NCBI GenBank assembly: GCA_026005075.1
Contig: BPKJ01000007.1
Span: 57,061 to 121,060 of the forward strand
DNA from: Lysobacteraceae bacterium
GTDB taxonomy: Bacteria; Pseudomonadota; Gammaproteobacteria; Xanthomonadales; Xanthomonadaceae
DNA length: 64,000 nucleotides
Direction: 5' to 3'
Shown: one piece after another, positions 26,753 through 38,149 of the stretch
Layout of the letters: each line of letters opens with the position of its first letter
How positions within the stretch are numbered: the stretch's first letter is position 1
Notes under the pieces: generated by a model
Told to the model about the DNA's origin: nothing
Seen by the model: only the letters and a program-made list of their open reading frames with translations
Databases searched by the model: none
Made by a program: the position numbers and the translations under genes

Positions 26753-27298
26753 ATGGGTCTTGCGCAGTTCTTCAACAATCCGGAGCCGATCGGTCGCGTC
26801 GACGACATCCTCCGGCCCGAAGGTGAGAACCCGCTTCTCGAGCGCGGCTTCGTCACGACCTCGGTGGATGCCCTGATCAACTGGGCGCGCACCGGTTCCA
26901 TGTGGCCGATGACCTTCGGCCTGGCCTGTTGCGCGGTGGAGATGATGCACGCCGGCGCGTCCCGTCTCGACCTCGACCGCTACGGCGTGGTGTTCCGCCC
27001 CAGCCCGAGGCAGTCGGACGTGATGATCGTGGCTGGCACCCTGGTCAACAAGATGGCACCGGCGCTGCGCAAGGTGTACGACCAGATGCCGGAGCCGAGG
27101 TGGGTGATCTCGATGGGTAGCTGCGCCAACGGCGGTGGCTACTACCACTACTCGTATTCGGTCGTGCGCGGCTGTGACCGCATCGTGCCGGTGGACATCT
27201 ACGTGCCCGGGTGCCCGCCGACGGCCGAAGCGCTGGTCTACGGCATCCTCCAGCTGCAGAAGAAGATCCGTCGCACGCATACCATCGCCCGCGGCTGA
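26753..27298 (+). CDS. nuoB: NADH-quinone oxidoreductase subunit B
   Basis: NuoB carries iron-sulfur cluster N2, the last electron donor to quinone. The 181-residue protein has the four ligands C59 and C60 ([11 protein letters not shown]), C124 (SMGSCANGG) and C154 ([10 protein letters not shown]). It begins three bases after the nuoA stop, with GAGTAGGGC acting as ribosome-binding region. Length and motifs are normal. Confidence 0.97.
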   Translation: MGLAQFFNNPEPIGRVDDILRPEGENPLLERGFVTTSVDALINWARTGSMWPMTFGLACCAVEMMHAGASRLDLDRYGVVFRPSPRQSDVMIVAGTLVNKMAPALRKVYDQMPEPRWVISMGSCANGGGYYHYSYSVVRGCDRIVPVDIYVPGCPPTAEALVYGILQLQKKIRRTHTIARG

Positions 27299-27339
27299 GC
27301 CGTCGGGTCCGTCCACGTCGATTCGGGATAGCCATCGCC

Positions 27340-28055
27340 ATGCCTGAGATCCAAGCGACCCTGTCCGAACGCCTGCGCGCACGGTTGGGTGATCGTCTCA
27401 AGTCGGTTCGGGTCGAGCACGGCGAGGTCACCATCGAGGTCGGTCCCGAGCACTGGCTGGACGTCGCGCGTGCGTTGCGTGACGAGGAGGGCTGCGTTTC
27501 GATACCCCGATCGACCTGTGCGGGGTCGACTACCTGGGCTACGGCCAGTCCGAGTGGGACGTGCAGGACGCGACCGATGAGGGCTTCTCGCGCGGCGTGG
27601 AGGGGCTCGGGCCCGGGCGTTTCGACTGGGAGCACAGACCGCGCGCGGAAGGGCGGCCGGGGCGCTTCGCGGTCGTCCTGCATCTGCTGTCGATCGAGCT
27701 CAACCAGCGGCTCCGGGTGCGCACGTTCTGCGACGACGATGCGCTGCCGATGGTCGCATCGCTGACCTCGGTCTGGCCGGGCCTGAACTGGTTCGAGCGC
27801 GAGGCCTTCGACCTGTTCGGCATCGTCTTCGAGGGCCATCCCGATCTGCGGCGCATCCTCACCGACTACGGCTTCGTCGGTCACCCGTTCCGCAAGGACT
27901 TCCCGCTGATCGGCAACGTCGAGGTGCGCTATGACGCCGAGAAGGGCCGGGTGGTCTACGAGCCGGTGACCTCGGTCGAGCCGCGCGTGCTGGTGCCGCG
28001 GGTGGTGCGCGAGGATTCGCGCTACCAGCAGGCCCGCGCCGAGCAGGGAAGCTGA
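27340..28055 (+). CDS. nuoC: NADH-quinone oxidoreductase subunit C (frameshifted in this sequence)
   Basis: NuoC (30-kDa type) is a peripheral-arm subunit beside NuoD. The ATG at 27340 starts a frame that runs through [16 protein letters not shown] sequence to DEEGC, then becomes nonsense. Inserting one C near 27491 (GGCTGCG to GGCCTGCG) restores [17 protein letters not shown] and joins the second frame, which has the signature ERE(A)FDLFGI with [21 protein letters not shown]. The repaired protein has 238 residues, normal for a stand-alone NuoC. Since complex I needs it, a missing base in the sequence is more likely than a mutation. Confidence 0.9.
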
Positions 28056-28058
28056 GCC

Positions 28059-29312
28059 ATGCAGGAAATCCGCAACTACACCCTCAACTTCGGTCCGCAG
28101 CATCCCGCCGCACACGGCGTGCTCCGCCTCGTGCTGGAGATGGATGGCGAGGTCGTCCAGCGTGCCGATCCGCACATCGGTCTGCTCCACCGCGCCACCG
28201 AGAAGCTTGCCGAGAGCAAGCCGTTCAACCAGTCGATCGGCTACACCGACCGCCTCGACTACGTCTCGATGATGTGCAACGAGCACGCCTATGTGCGCGC
28301 GATCGAGACCCTTCTGGGTATCGAGGTGCCGGAGCGGGCGCAGTGGATCCGCACCCTGTTCGACGAGATCACCCGCATCCTCAACCACCTGATGTGGGTG
28401 GGCACCAACGGTCTGGATCTCGGTGCCATGGCCATGTTCCTCTACGCGTTCCGCGAGCGTGAGGAGCTGATGGATTGCTACGAGGCGGTTTCCGGTGCGC
28501 GCATGCACGCGACCTACTACCGGCCGGGTGGCGTCTACCGTGATCTGCCGGACCGCATGCCGCAGTACCGCGAGTCACCCTGGCACAAGGGCAAGGACCT
28601 CAAGCGCCTGAACGCGTGGCGCGAGGGCTCGATGCTGGATTTCCTCGACGCCTTCTGCGCCGACTTCCCGAAGCGCGTCGACGAGTACGAGACCCTGCTG
28701 ACCGACAACCGGATCTGGAAGCAGCGCACGGTCGGCATCGGCGTGATCCCGCCGGAGCAGGCCAAGGCCTGGGGCATGAGCGGGCCGATGCTCAGAGGCT
28801 CGGGCGTGGCCTGGGATCTGCGCAAGAAGCGTCCCTACGCGAAATACGCCGAGGTCGACTTCGACGTTCCGGTCGGCGTGAACGGGGACTGCTACGACCG
28901 TTACCTCGTGCGCATCGAGGAGATGCGCCAGAGCTGCCGCATCATGAAGCAGTGCGTGGACTGGCTGCGCGCCAACCCCGGCCCGGTGATGGCCAGGAAC
29001 TACAAGGTCGTTCCTCCTCCGCGCGAGGAGATGAAGGACGACATGGAGGCCCTGATCCACCACTTCAAGCTGTTCACCGAGGGCTACTGCGTGCCGGCCG
29101 GCGAGACCTACTCCGCGGTCGAGGCACCCAAGGGCGAGTTTGGCGTGTACCTGATCTCGGACGGGGCCAACAAGCCGTTCCGCGTCAAGTTCCGCGCGCC
29201 CGGCTTTGCGCATTTGTCCTCGATGGATGCAGTGGTGCGCGGGCACATGCTGTCGGACGTGGTGGCCATGATCGGCACGTACGACATCGTGTTCGGCGAG
29301 ATCGACCGATGA
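28059..29312 (+). CDS. nuoD: NADH-quinone oxidoreductase subunit D
   Basis: NuoD (49-kDa type) forms the quinone-binding cavity with NuoB and is related to NiFe-hydrogenase large subunits. The 417-residue protein starts with the conserved [16 protein letters not shown] and contains [10 protein letters not shown] and the C-terminal DIVFGEIDR. It begins three bases after nuoC. NuoC and NuoD are separate here, unlike the fused NuoCD of enterobacteria and pseudomonads. Confidence 0.97.
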   Translation: MQEIRNYTLNFGPQHPAAHGVLRLVLEMDGEVVQRADPHIGLLHRATEKLAESKPFNQSIGYTDRLDYVSMMCNEHAYVRAIETLLGIEVPERAQWIRTLFDEITRILNHLMWVGTNGLDLGAMAMFLYAFREREELMDCYEAVSGARMHATYYRPGGVYRDLPDRMPQYRESPWHKGKDLKRLNAWREGSMLDFLDAFCADFPKRVDEYETLLTDNRIWKQRTVGIGVIPPEQAKAWGMSGPMLRGSGVAWDLRKKRPYAKYAEVDFDVPVGVNGDCYDRYLVRIEEMRQSCRIMKQCVDWLRANPGPVMARNYKVVPPPREEMKDDMEALIHHFKLFTEGYCVPAGETYSAVEAPKGEFGVYLISDGANKPFRVKFRAPGFAHLSSMDAVVRGHMLSDVVAMIGTYDIVFGEIDR

Positions 29313-29377
29313 GGCGTCGCGGCTGCGTCGTGCGGGGCCCGCTGGCGTTTCGCACGGTCCGGCCTTGAGGTGACAGG

Positions 29378-29905
29378 ATGAAAGCCACAGGCAACTACGA
29401 AGCAGTCAAGGACGTCGATCCGCTGGTCGAGCTGAGTGCGGAGACCCGCGCGCACATCGATCACTGGGTCGCCAAGTTTCCGCCCGACCGCAAGCGCTCG
29501 GCGCTGATCCAGGCGCTGTTCGCGGCGCAGGAGCAGAACGGCGGTCACCTGACCGACGCGCTGATCACGGCGGTCGCGAAGTATCTCGGGCTTCCTCCCG
29601 TGTGGGCCTACGAGGTGGCGACGTTCTACTCGATGTTCGAGACCCGTCCCGTGGGCCGCAATAACGTGGCCATCTGCACCAACATCTCCTGCTGGCTCAA
29701 CGGTGCCGAGGAGATCGTGCGTCATTGCGAGAACCGGCTCGGGATCAAGCTCGGCGAGAGCACCGCCGACGGTCGCATCTATCTCAAGCGCGAGGAAGAG
29801 TGCCTGGCCGCGTGCTGCGGTGCGCCGATGATGGTGGTCAACGGTCATTACCACGAGAAGCTGACGACCGAGGAGGTCGACCGCATTCTCGACGGACTGA
29901 AGTGA
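29378..29905 (+). CDS. nuoE: NADH-quinone oxidoreductase subunit E
   Basis: NuoE (24-kDa type) holds the [2Fe-2S] cluster N1a next to the flavin subunit. The 175-residue protein has ligands C100 and C105 (ICTNISCWL) and C142 and C146 ([10 protein letters not shown]). The preceding 65-base gap is the second largest inside the nuo operon after nuoA's own leader and shows no obvious structure. AGGTGACAGG before the ATG supplies the ribosome-binding site. Confidence 0.96.
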   Translation: MKATGNYEAVKDVDPLVELSAETRAHIDHWVAKFPPDRKRSALIQALFAAQEQNGGHLTDALITAVAKYLGLPPVWAYEVATFYSMFETRPVGRNNVAICTNISCWLNGAEEIVRHCENRLGIKLGESTADGRIYLKREEECLAACCGAPMMVVNGHYHEKLTTEEVDRILDGLK

Positions 29906-29913
29906 GGCGCACG

Positions 29914-31239
29914 ATGGCAGTCGGTCCCGCTCCGCAGGAACACAACGTCGTCTACACCACGCTCCACTTCGACGAGCCGTGGAGCTATGACAGCTACCTC
30001 AAGTCCGGCGGCTACCAGGCGTGGCGCAAGGTTCTGACCGAGAAGATCCCTCCCGAGCAGGTGATCGAAATGGTCAAGGCCTCGGGGCTGAGGGGGCGCG
30101 GAGGCGCGGGCTTTCCGGCGGGTCTGAAGTGGAGCTTCATGCCGCGCAACGCGCCGGGCCAGAAGTACGTCCTCTGCAACTCCGACGAATCCGAGCCGGG
30201 CACCTGCAAGGATCGCGACATCCTGCGCTTCAATCCGCACGCGGTCATCGAGGGCATGGCGATCGCCTGCTATGCCATGGGAGCCACGGTTGGCTACAAC
30301 TACCTGCGGGGCGAGTTCCACCACGAGCCGTTCGAGCGTTTCGAGGCTGCCCTGAAGGAGGCCTACGCCCACGGCTGGCTTGGAAAGAACATCCTTGGTT
30401 CGGGCGTCGACGTCGACATCCACGCGGCACTCGGCGCCGGTGCCTACATCTGCGGCGAGGAGACCGCGTTGATGGAGTCGCTGGAGGGCAAGAAGGGCCA
30501 GCCGCGCTTCAAGCCGCCGTTTCCCGCCAACTTCGGCCTCTACGGCCGCCCGACCACCATCAACAACACCGAGACCTTCGCGTCGGTGCCGGCGATCATT
30601 CGCAACGGCCCGGAGTGGTTTCTCAACCTCGGCAAGCCCAACAACGGCGGTCCCAAGGTCTTCAGCGTCTCCGGGCACGTCAACAACCCCGGCAACTTCG
30701 AGGTCCGGCTCGGAACGCCTTTCAAGGACCTTCTCGAGATGGCCGGCGGGGTTCGCGGCGGGCGCAGGCTGAAGGCGGTGATTCCGGGTGGCTCCTCGAT
30801 GCCCGTGCTTCCTGGCGAGACCATGCTCGGCCTGACCATGGACTACGACTCGCTGCAGAAGGCAGGCTCCGGGCTCGGCTCGGGCGCCGTGATCGTCATG
30901 GACGAGACCACCTGCATGGTCCGCGCCTGCCGGCGCATCGCCCAGTTCTACTACCGCGAGAGTTGCGGCCAGTGCACGCCATGCCGCGAGGGCACGGGCT
31001 GGATGTACCGGATGCTGACCCGGATCTGCGAGCACCGCGCGACCATGGACGACCTGCATCTGCTCAAGGCCGCGGCCGGCCAGATCGAGGGGCACACGAT
31101 CTGCGCCTTCGGCGAGGCGGCGGCGTGGCCGGTTCAGGGCTTCCTGCGCCATTTCTGGAACGAGTTCGAGTACGCGATCGTCAACAAGCGCTTCCTGGTC
31201 GATGACCAGAAGGCCGGCACTGTGAAGGAGGCGGCGTGA
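29914..31239 (+). CDS. nuoF: NADH-quinone oxidoreductase subunit F
   Basis: NuoF (51-kDa type) binds NADH, FMN and [4Fe-4S] cluster N3, the entry point for electrons. The 441-residue protein has the NADH/FMN motifs [13 protein letters not shown] and [14 protein letters not shown] and the cluster ligands [12 protein letters not shown] plus a later Cys in HTICAFGEA. The ATG at 29914 was chosen over the upstream frame, which overlaps nuoE. Its stop overlaps the GTG start of nuoG. Confidence 0.97.
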   Translation: MAVGPAPQEHNVVYTTLHFDEPWSYDSYLKSGGYQAWRKVLTEKIPPEQVIEMVKASGLRGRGGAGFPAGLKWSFMPRNAPGQKYVLCNSDESEPGTCKDRDILRFNPHAVIEGMAIACYAMGATVGYNYLRGEFHHEPFERFEAALKEAYAHGWLGKNILGSGVDVDIHAALGAGAYICGEETALMESLEGKKGQPRFKPPFPANFGLYGRPTTINNTETFASVPAIIRNGPEWFLNLGKPNNGGPKVFSVSGHVNNPGNFEVRLGTPFKDLLEMAGGVRGGRRLKAVIPGGSSMPVLPGETMLGLTMDYDSLQKAGSGLGSGAVIVMDETTCMVRACRRIAQFYYRESCGQCTPCREGTGWMYRMLTRICEHRATMDDLHLLKAAAGQIEGHTICAFGEAAAWPVQGFLRHFWNEFEYAIVNKRFLVDDQKAGTVKEAA

Positions 31240-33554
31240 GCGCGCAGCCCAGTCAACCGGCGACGCCGCCGGACCACGTCAACATCGAGATCGACGGCGT
31301 GGCGCTGACCGCGCCGAAGGGGTCGATGATCATCCAGGCCGCGGACCGGGCCGGGATTCCGATTCCGCGCTTCTGCTACCACGAGAAACTTCCGATCGCG
31401 GCCAACTGCCGGATGTGCCTCGTCGATGTCGAGAAGGCGCCCAAGCCGATGCCGGCCTGCGCCACGCCGGTGATGGAGGGCATGCGCGTCTACACGCGCT
31501 CCAAGCGCGCCCTGGACTCGCAGCGCAACGTGATGGAGTTCCTGCTCATCAATCACCCCCTCGACTGTCCGATCTGCGATCAGGGCGGCGAGTGCGAGCT
31601 GCAGGACGTGGCCATGGGCTACGGTCGCTCGGTGAGCCGCTTCGTCGAGCGCAAGCGGGTGGTGCCGGACGAGGACCTCGGGCCGCTGGTCGCGACCGAC
31701 ATGACCCGCTGCATCCATTGCACGCGCTGCGTGCGCTTCTGCACCGAGATCGCGGGCACCATGGAGCTGGGCGGCATGGGCCGCGGCGAGAACCTCTCCA
31801 TCGGCACCTACATCGGGCGGACCGTCGAGAGCGAACTCTCCGGCAACCTGATCGACGTCTGCCCGGTGGGCGCACTGACCAACAAGCCGTTCCGGTTCCG
31901 TGCCCGCGCCTGGGAACTGCTCGCCCGCGAGAGCATCGGCACGCACGACGCGCTCGGCTCCAACCTGTTCCTGCACGTTCGGCGTGGCGAGGTCATGCGC
32001 GCGGTGCCGCGCGCCAACGAGGCGATCAACGAATGCTGGATCGCCGACCGCGACCGCTACGCCCATTTCGGCCTGGGTGCCGCGGACCGTCTGACCGTCC
32101 CCATGGTGCGGGATGGCGAGGCTTGGCGCGAGGTGGAGTGGGCCGAGGCGCTGGCCGCGGCCGCCGAGGCGCTGCGTGCGGTGCCGGCCGACCGGCTCGG
32201 CGTGCTCGTGCATCCCGGCACCTCCCGCGAGGAAGGCAGGGTGCTCGCTGCCCTGGCGCGTGGGCTCGGCTGCGGCAACCTCGACCATCGCATCCAGCTC
32301 GCCGACAGCAGCGACGGCGCCGTCGCGCAGCCGTTCGAGGCCAGCCTTGTCGACATCGAGCAGTCCGATTGCATCCTCGTGATCGGCGCCAATCCGCGCC
32401 GCGAGGCGCCGATGCTCCACCACCGCATCCGCAAGGCCTGGAAGCGGGGTGCCAAGGTCGTCCACGTCGATGCCCTGGGCGAGGACCTCAACCTCGAGCC
32501 TGCACACCGGCTGATTCGCGATCCGCAGCGCTGGATCGATGCGCTTCTCGGCCTGGCGCGGGTGCTGGGCGAGGGGCGGCAGGCGCCGGCCGCGCTGGCG
32601 GCCTCGATCGCGCAGGCCGAGACCGACGCGGAGATCGACGCCACCGCCGCCACCCTGCGCGCGGCACGGCGTCCGGTGCTGGTGCTGGGCGAGCTGTGCC
32701 TCAACCATCGCCACGGAAGCTGGGCCAGGCAGGCTGCGCGCCACATCGCCGACTGCCTCGGCGCGCCGCTGAACCAGCTCTGGGCCGGCGCCAACGCGCT
32801 CGGCCTGGTCGCCGAGGGCGTGCTGCCGACCGCCCTGGATGCGGCGGCCATGGCGGACGGGGGCTGCCAGGCCTACCTGCTGTACGGCATCGAGCCCGAC
32901 CAGGACGGCAGCCATGCCGGCACGCTGATGCGTGCGCTGGGCTCGGCGAGCAAGGTCGTCGCCTGCACGAGCTTCGCCGGCGAGGCGCTGCGCGCGGTGG
33001 CACATGTGCTGCTGCCGATCGCGGCGGCCGCCGAAATCGCCGCCACCTACCGCAATGTGCTGGGCGAGGATCAGCGTACCCAGGCCGCCGGCAGGATGCC
33101 GGGCGAAGTGCGCGAGGGCTGGAAGGTCCTGCGCGCCCTGGGTTCGGCCATGGCGGTGCCCGGCTTCGACTTCCTCGACCCGGCCGAGGTCGCGGCCCAG
33201 CCGGTGCCGGCGAGGGCGGCCGCAGGGCTGCCCGAGCGTGGCGATGCCAGCGGCTTCCAGCGCGTGGCTACCACCGGGATCTACCGCTGCGATGCGCTGG
33301 TGCGGCGTTCGGCCCCGCTGGCGGCGCACCCGCTCAACCGTGCGGCATCGGTCCGCCTGCACCCCGAGGATGCGCGTGAACTCGGGCTCGAGCCGGGCAG
33401 CATCGTCCGCATCGAGGACGGCAAGGGCAGGGCGACGCTGCCGCTGGTGACCGATCCTGCGGTGGCGCGGGGCGCGGCATGGATCGAGAACGTGGACCCG
33501 GCCACTGCGGCGCTGGCCGGAACCGGCCACCGTCTGAACCTCGGCAAGGCCTGA
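31236..33554 (+). CDS. nuoG: NADH-quinone oxidoreductase subunit G
   Basis: NuoG is the 75-kDa electron-wire subunit. The 772-residue protein has an N-terminal ferredoxin domain ([2Fe-2S]: [16 protein letters not shown]), the His-ligated cluster N5 region [17 protein letters not shown] and a [11 protein letters not shown] cluster, followed by a degenerate molybdopterin-oxidoreductase domain of about 500 residues. The start is GTG at 31236, sharing bases with the nuoF stop (GTGA). Length is within the normal range. Confidence 0.96.
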   Translation: MSAQPSQPATPPDHVNIEIDGVALTAPKGSMIIQAADRAGIPIPRFCYHEKLPIAANCRMCLVDVEKAPKPMPACATPVMEGMRVYTRSKRALDSQRNVMEFLLINHPLDCPICDQGGECELQDVAMGYGRSVSRFVERKRVVPDEDLGPLVATDMTRCIHCTRCVRFCTEIAGTMELGGMGRGENLSIGTYIGRTVESELSGNLIDVCPVGALTNKPFRFRARAWELLARESIGTHDALGSNLFLHVRRGEVMRAVPRANEAINECWIADRDRYAHFGLGAADRLTVPMVRDGEAWREVEWAEALAAAAEALRAVPADRLGVLVHPGTSREEGRVLAALARGLGCGNLDHRIQLADSSDGAVAQPFEASLVDIEQSDCILVIGANPRREAPMLHHRIRKAWKRGAKVVHVDALGEDLNLEPAHRLIRDPQRWIDALLGLARVLGEGRQAPAALAASIAQAETDAEIDATAATLRAARRPVLVLGELCLNHRHGSWARQAARHIADCLGAPLNQLWAGANALGLVAEGVLPTALDAAAMADGGCQAYLLYGIEPDQDGSHAGTLMRALGSASKVVACTSFAGEALRAVAHVLLPIAAAAEIAATYRNVLGEDQRTQAAGRMPGEVREGWKVLRALGSAMAVPGFDFLDPAEVAAQPVPARAAAGLPERGDASGFQRVATTGIYRCDALVRRSAPLAAHPLNRAASVRLHPEDARELGLEPGSIVRIEDGKGRATLPLVTDPAVARGAAWIENVDPATAALAGTGHRLNLGKA

Positions 33555-33557
33555 CGC

Positions 33558-34574
33558 ATGGACACGCTGCTGATTCTGATCCTCACCCTGGCCAAGATCC
33601 TCGCGATCGCGGTACCGCTGATCCTCGCGGTCGCCTTCTACACGCTGTGGGAGCGCAAGATCATCGGCTGGATGCACGTGCGCCACGGGCCGATGCACGT
33701 CGGCAAGGGCATCCTCCAGCCGTTCGCGGACGTCATCAAGCTGCTGTGCAAGGAGCTCGTCCTGCCGAGCAATGCCAGTCCCTTCCTCTACCGCCTGGCG
33801 CCGGTGCTGGCGCTGGCCCCGGCCTTCGCGGCCTGGGCGGTGATCCCGTTCGAGCATGGTGTGGTCCTGTCCAACGCCAATGCCGGCCTGCTCTACCTGC
33901 TGGCCATGACCTCGATGGGTGTGTACGGGATCATCCTTGCCGGCTGGGCCTCGAACTCCAAGTACGCATTCCTTGGTGCCCTGCGTTCGGCGGCGCAGGT
34001 GGTCAGCTACGAGATCGCGATGGGCTTTGCGCTGGTCGGTGTGCTGGCCGCGGCGGGCTCGCTCAACATCACCGAGATCGTCGAGGCCCAGCGGGGCGAT
34101 GCCGGCTTTTTCGAGTGGTTCTGGCTGCCGCTGCTGCCGCTGTTCGTGATCTATTTCATCTCCGGGGTGGCGGAGACCAACCGCGCACCCTTCGACGTCG
34201 CCGAGGGCGAATCGGAGATCGTGGCCGGCTTCCACGTCGAGTACTCGGGGGCGACCTTCGCCCTGTTCTTCCTGGCCGAGTACGCCAACATGATCCTGAT
34301 CAGCTTCCTGTCCGCGCTGCTGTTCCTGGGCGGCTGGCTGAGTCCGTTCCAGGGCTGGGGGCTTGGCGGGTTGTCCGAGAGCGGTCCGTGGTGGCTGTTC
34401 GCCAAGGCCTTCGTGTTCGCGTTCCTGTTCCTGTGGTTCCGCGCGACCTTCCCGCGTTACCGCTACGATCAGATCATGCGGCTCGGCTGGAAGGTGTTCA
34501 TCCCGATCACCATCGTCTGGATTCTCGTCGTGGCCTTCATGGCCCACGCCCGCTGGTTCGAGATTGGGGTCTGA
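33558..34574 (+). CDS. nuoH: NADH-quinone oxidoreductase subunit H
   Basis: NuoH completes the quinone-access channel at the membrane junction. The 338-residue protein has about eight membrane helices and the family blocks [20 protein letters not shown] and [20 protein letters not shown], including the conserved acidic residues of the E-channel. It begins three bases after nuoG. Confidence 0.97.
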   Translation: MDTLLILILTLAKILAIAVPLILAVAFYTLWERKIIGWMHVRHGPMHVGKGILQPFADVIKLLCKELVLPSNASPFLYRLAPVLALAPAFAAWAVIPFEHGVVLSNANAGLLYLLAMTSMGVYGIILAGWASNSKYAFLGALRSAAQVVSYEIAMGFALVGVLAAAGSLNITEIVEAQRGDAGFFEWFWLPLLPLFVIYFISGVAETNRAPFDVAEGESEIVAGFHVEYSGATFALFFLAEYANMILISFLSALLFLGGWLSPFQGWGLGGLSESGPWWLFAKAFVFAFLFLWFRATFPRYRYDQIMRLGWKVFIPITIVWILVVAFMAHARWFEIGV

Positions 34575-34580
34575 GAGGCC

Positions 34581-35069
34581 ATGAAGCGAGTGCTCGCCTA
34601 CCTGCGTTCCCTCCTGCTGCTGGAACTCCTCCAGGGCATGGTCCTGACCTGGCGCTACCTGTGGGCGCCGAAGTACACCATGCGCTATCCGATGGAGAAG
34701 ATCCCGCAGTCGCCGCGTTTCCGCGGGCTGCACGCGCTGCGCCGCTATCCCAACGGCGAGGAGCGCTGCATCGCCTGCAAGCTGTGCGAGGCGGTATGCC
34801 CCGCGCTGGCCATCACCATCGAGTCGGCACCCCGGGCGGACGGATCCCGTCGCACCACCCGCTACGACATCGACCTCTTCAAGTGCATCTACTGCGGCTT
34901 CTGCGAGGAGAGCTGCCCGGTCGACTCGATCGTGGAGACCCACATCCACGAGTACCACTTCGAGAAACGGGGCGAGAACGTGATGACCAAGGACAAGCTG
35001 CTGGCCATCGGTGACCGCTTCGAGGCCGAGATCGCCGAGCGCAAGGCGATGGACGCCGCCTACCGCTGA
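34581..35069 (+). CDS. nuoI: NADH-quinone oxidoreductase subunit I
   Basis: NuoI carries two [4Fe-4S] clusters (N6a and N6b). The 162-residue protein has two ferredoxin motifs: C63, C66, C69 and C73 ([12 protein letters not shown]) and C102, C105, C108 and C112 ([12 protein letters not shown]). The ATG is preceded by TGAGAGG. A 51-base gap separates it from nuoJ. Confidence 0.97.
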   Translation: MKRVLAYLRSLLLLELLQGMVLTWRYLWAPKYTMRYPMEKIPQSPRFRGLHALRRYPNGEERCIACKLCEAVCPALAITIESAPRADGSRRTTRYDIDLFKCIYCGFCEESCPVDSIVETHIHEYHFEKRGENVMTKDKLLAIGDRFEAEIAERKAMDAAYR

Positions 35070-35120
35070 GCCTGTGGCCAGCCGAGAGGACCCGCCCCCG
35101 CACGTGCAGGAACCGAACCG

Positions 35121-35732
35121 ATGGACTTTCCCTTGCTCGCCTTCTATGTCTTCGCCGGAGTGGCCGCATTGTCGGCGCTCGGCGTGGTGACCGTGCGCAA
35201 CGCGGTGCATGCCGCGCTCCTGCTGGTCCTGACCTTCTTCAGCGTGGCCTGCACCTGGCTGCTTGCGGAGGCCGAGTTCCTCGGCATCGCGCTCGTGCTG
35301 GTCTACGTCGGCGCGGTCATGGTGCTGTTCCTGTTCGTGGTGATGATGCTCGACATCAAGCCGGGCGAGGGGCGTCGCGGCATCGGCCGCCACGTGCCCC
35401 TTGCGCTCGCGGTGACCGGCATCATGGCGCTCGAGATGTTCGCGCTGATCGGCGCGCAGGGGGCCGGGCAGGTGTTCGGTTCGGCCGACCCGGCACTGGC
35501 CGCCGGCGGCAACACCCGCTGGCTGGGCAAGGCCCTGTTCACGGCCTATCTGTATCCGTTCGAACTGGCTGCGGTGTTGCTCACCGTGGCCATCGTCGCT
35601 GCAATCATGCTGACCCTGCGCCGGCGGGAGAACACCAAGCACCAGGATCCCTCGCGGCAGGTGATGGTGCGCCGCGAGGACCGCGTGCGCCTGCTCAAGA
35701 TGAACGCCGAGAGCCACGGAGGCGAGCAATGA
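35121..35732 (+). CDS. nuoJ: NADH-quinone oxidoreductase subunit J
   Basis: NuoJ is a five-helix membrane subunit next to NuoK. The 203-residue protein contains the conserved [20 protein letters not shown] segment with the pi-bulge region of complex I. Its 3' end overlaps nuoK (ATGA), indicating coupled translation. Confidence 0.95.
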   Translation: MDFPLLAFYVFAGVAALSALGVVTVRNAVHAALLLVLTFFSVACTWLLAEAEFLGIALVLVYVGAVMVLFLFVVMMLDIKPGEGRRGIGRHVPLALAVTGIMALEMFALIGAQGAGQVFGSADPALAAGGNTRWLGKALFTAYLYPFELAAVLLTVAIVAAIMLTLRRRENTKHQDPSRQVMVRREDRVRLLKMNAESHGGEQ

Positions 35733-36034
35733 TCGGACTGGGCCACTATCTGGCGCTCGGTGCGCTGCTGTTCTGCATCAGCGTGCTCGGCATCGTCATG
35801 AACCGCCGCAACGTGATCATCCTGCTCATGGCCATCGAGCTCATGCTGCTGGCCGTGAACATCAACTTCATCGGTTTCTCGCGCTATCTGGGCGACGTCG
35901 CCGGACAGGTCTTCGTGTTCTTCATCCTCACCGTCGCCGCGGCCGAGGCGGCCATCGGGCTGGCCATTCTGGTCACCCTGTTCCGCAACCGGCGGACCAT
36001 CGAGGTGGGCGAGCTGGATTCGATGAAGGGATGA
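35729..36034 (+). CDS. nuoK: NADH-quinone oxidoreductase subunit K
   Basis: NuoK is the MrpC-like proton-channel subunit. The 101-residue protein has three helices and the two key glutamates in [16 protein letters not shown] and [11 protein letters not shown]. The start overlaps the nuoJ stop. Length is exactly typical. Confidence 0.97.
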   Translation: MIGLGHYLALGALLFCISVLGIVMNRRNVIILLMAIELMLLAVNINFIGFSRYLGDVAGQVFVFFILTVAAAEAAIGLAILVTLFRNRRTIEVGELDSMKG

Positions 36035-36074
36035 TGGCGGCGACCGTCGGCAGCGCAGGCTTTCGGGGATATCC

Positions 36075-38120
36075 ATGGTGATCGAACAATCGACTTTGCT
36101 GGTGATCGCGCTCGCGCCCCTCTTCGGCGCGATCGTTGCCGGGCTGTTCGGGCGGCAGATCGGGCGCGCCGGCGCGCACACCGTGACCATCCTCGGCGTG
36201 GCCGTCTCCTGCGCGTTGTCCTTCAAGGTGCTGCACGCACTGGTCTGGGGCGGTGCCCCGGTCTTCAACCAGAACGTGTACACGTGGTTCCAGATCGGCG
36301 AGTACGCGGCCCACGTCGGCTTCCTGGTGGATCGTCTCACCGCGATGATGATGGTGGTGGTCACCTTCGTCTCGCTGCTGGTGCACGTCTACACCATCGG
36401 CTACATGCACGATGACCCGGGCTACCAGCGTTTCTTCAGCTACATCTCGCTGTTCACGTTCTCGATGCTCATGCTGGTCATGAGCAACAACTTCATGCAG
36501 CTGTTCTTCGGCTGGGAGGCCGTGGGCCTGGTCTCCTACCTGCTGATCGGCTTCTGGTTCAAGCGCCCCACCGCGATCTTCGCCAACCTCAAGGCCTTCC
36601 TGGTCAACCGCGTCGGTGACTTCGGGTTCCTGCTCGGCATCGCGGGTGTGCTGTACTGGCTTGGCACCCTGGATTACGCCGAGGCCTTCGCGGCAGCGCC
36701 GTCCATCGCCGACGCGACCTTCTCGCCGTGGGGCACGGTGGTCTGGTCGGTCCCCACCTTCGTCTGCATCTGCCTGTTCATCGGCGCCATGGGCAAGTCG
36801 GCACAGGTGCCCCTGCACGTCTGGCTGCCGGACTCGATGGAAGGCCCGACGCCGATCTCGGCCCTGATCCACGCGGCGACCATGGTTACCGCCGGCATCT
36901 TCATGGTGGCGCGCATGTCGCCGCTGTTCGAGATGAGCGAGACGGCGCTCTCCTTCGTCCTCTTCGTCGGCGCGACGACGGCCTTCTTCACCGGCCTGAT
37001 CGGCATGGTGCAGAACGACATCAAGCGCGTGGTCGCCTACTCGACGCTGTCCCAGCTCGGTTACATGACGGTGGCCCTCGGCGTGTCGGCCTACGCGGGC
37101 GCCGTCTATCACCTGATGACCCACGCCTTCTTCAAGGCCTTGCTGTTCCTTGCCGCGGGCAGCGTCATCATCGGCATGCACCACGAGCAGGACATGCGGC
37201 GGATGGGTGGCCTGCGCAAGTACATGCCGGTCACCTATCTGACCTGCCTGATCGGCACGCTGGCCCTGGTTGGCACGCCCTTCTTCTCCGGCTACTACTC
37301 GAAGGACAGCATCCTGCTCGCCGCCGAGGTCGCCGCCGAGCATGGCGGTCTGGTCCAGCAGTACGCGAAGTGGGCGGTGCTCCTCGGCGTGTTCGTGACC
37401 AGCTTCTACAGCTTCCGCCTGCTCTACCTCACCTTCCATGGCGAGGAACGCTTCCGCAACGGCGACCACCACGGTGGCCATGGCGATGGCGATCACGGGC
37501 ACCACGCGCACGCACACGAGCCGCACGAATCGCCGTGGGTGGTGACACTGCCTCTTGTGCTGCTGGCGATTCCTTCCATCGGCATCGGCTTTCTCACCGT
37601 CGGCCCGATGCTGTTCGGGGATTTCTTCGTGGGTGCGATCCACGTCCAGCCGGCGCATGACACCCTGGCGGCGGTGGCCTCGCGCGTCTGGCATGCCGAG
37701 CACGGCTGGGTCTCGGCCGCGACCGGCTTCGGGCTGCACTTCGTCAGTTCGCCGGCGTTCTGGCTGGCCTTCGCCGGGTTTGCCACCGCGACCTGGATCT
37801 ACCTCTTCCAGCCCGGGATCGCCGATGCGTTCCGCACGCGCCTTCGGCCGCTGGTGCGGATCCTGGAAAACAAGTACGGCTTCGACGATCTCTATCAGAC
37901 GGTCTTTGCCGGCGGCAGCCTCAGGCTCGGGCGCGTGTTCTGGCGGGGCGGCGATGCCGCGGTGATCGACGGCGTGTTGGTGGACGGCAGCGCAAGCCTG
38001 GTCGACCGGATCGCGGCGATCGTCCGCCACATCCAGTCCGGCTATCTCTACCACTACGCGCTGGCCATGATCGTCGGGCTTGCAGCGCTTCTCGCCTTGC
38101 TGATCCACTCGCTGGGCTGA
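36075..38120 (+). CDS. nuoL: NADH-quinone oxidoreductase subunit L
   Basis: NuoL is the distal antiporter-like proton-pumping subunit with the long lateral helix. The 681-residue protein has about 16 membrane helices and family motifs such as FFGWEAVGLVSYLLIGFW and the lysine/histidine path region (AMGKSAQVPLHVWLPDSMEG). A histidine-rich loop at nucleotides 37464-37529 (nine His in 22 residues) lies between membrane segments. The ATG at 36075 follows GGGGATATCC. Confidence 0.97.
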   Translation: MVIEQSTLLVIALAPLFGAIVAGLFGRQIGRAGAHTVTILGVAVSCALSFKVLHALVWGGAPVFNQNVYTWFQIGEYAAHVGFLVDRLTAMMMVVVTFVSLLVHVYTIGYMHDDPGYQRFFSYISLFTFSMLMLVMSNNFMQLFFGWEAVGLVSYLLIGFWFKRPTAIFANLKAFLVNRVGDFGFLLGIAGVLYWLGTLDYAEAFAAAPSIADATFSPWGTVVWSVPTFVCICLFIGAMGKSAQVPLHVWLPDSMEGPTPISALIHAATMVTAGIFMVARMSPLFEMSETALSFVLFVGATTAFFTGLIGMVQNDIKRVVAYSTLSQLGYMTVALGVSAYAGAVYHLMTHAFFKALLFLAAGSVIIGMHHEQDMRRMGGLRKYMPVTYLTCLIGTLALVGTPFFSGYYSKDSILLAAEVAAEHGGLVQQYAKWAVLLGVFVTSFYSFRLLYLTFHGEERFRNGDHHGGHGDGDHGHHAHAHEPHESPWVVTLPLVLLAIPSIGIGFLTVGPMLFGDFFVGAIHVQPAHDTLAAVASRVWHAEHGWVSAATGFGLHFVSSPAFWLAFAGFATATWIYLFQPGIADAFRTRLRPLVRILENKYGFDDLYQTVFAGGSLRLGRVFWRGGDAAVIDGVLVDGSASLVDRIAAIVRHIQSGYLYHYALAMIVGLAALLALLIHSLG

Positions 38121-38149
38121 CCCGGCACCGCAGGATAAGGATGTAGTCC

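Noticed and set aside
31134..35729. A 1,531-codon open frame on the minus strand opposite nuoG-nuoJ
   Set aside because: It lies entirely antisense to conserved nuo genes and encodes Arg/His/Gln-rich, motif-free sequence, a typical shadow in GC-rich DNA.
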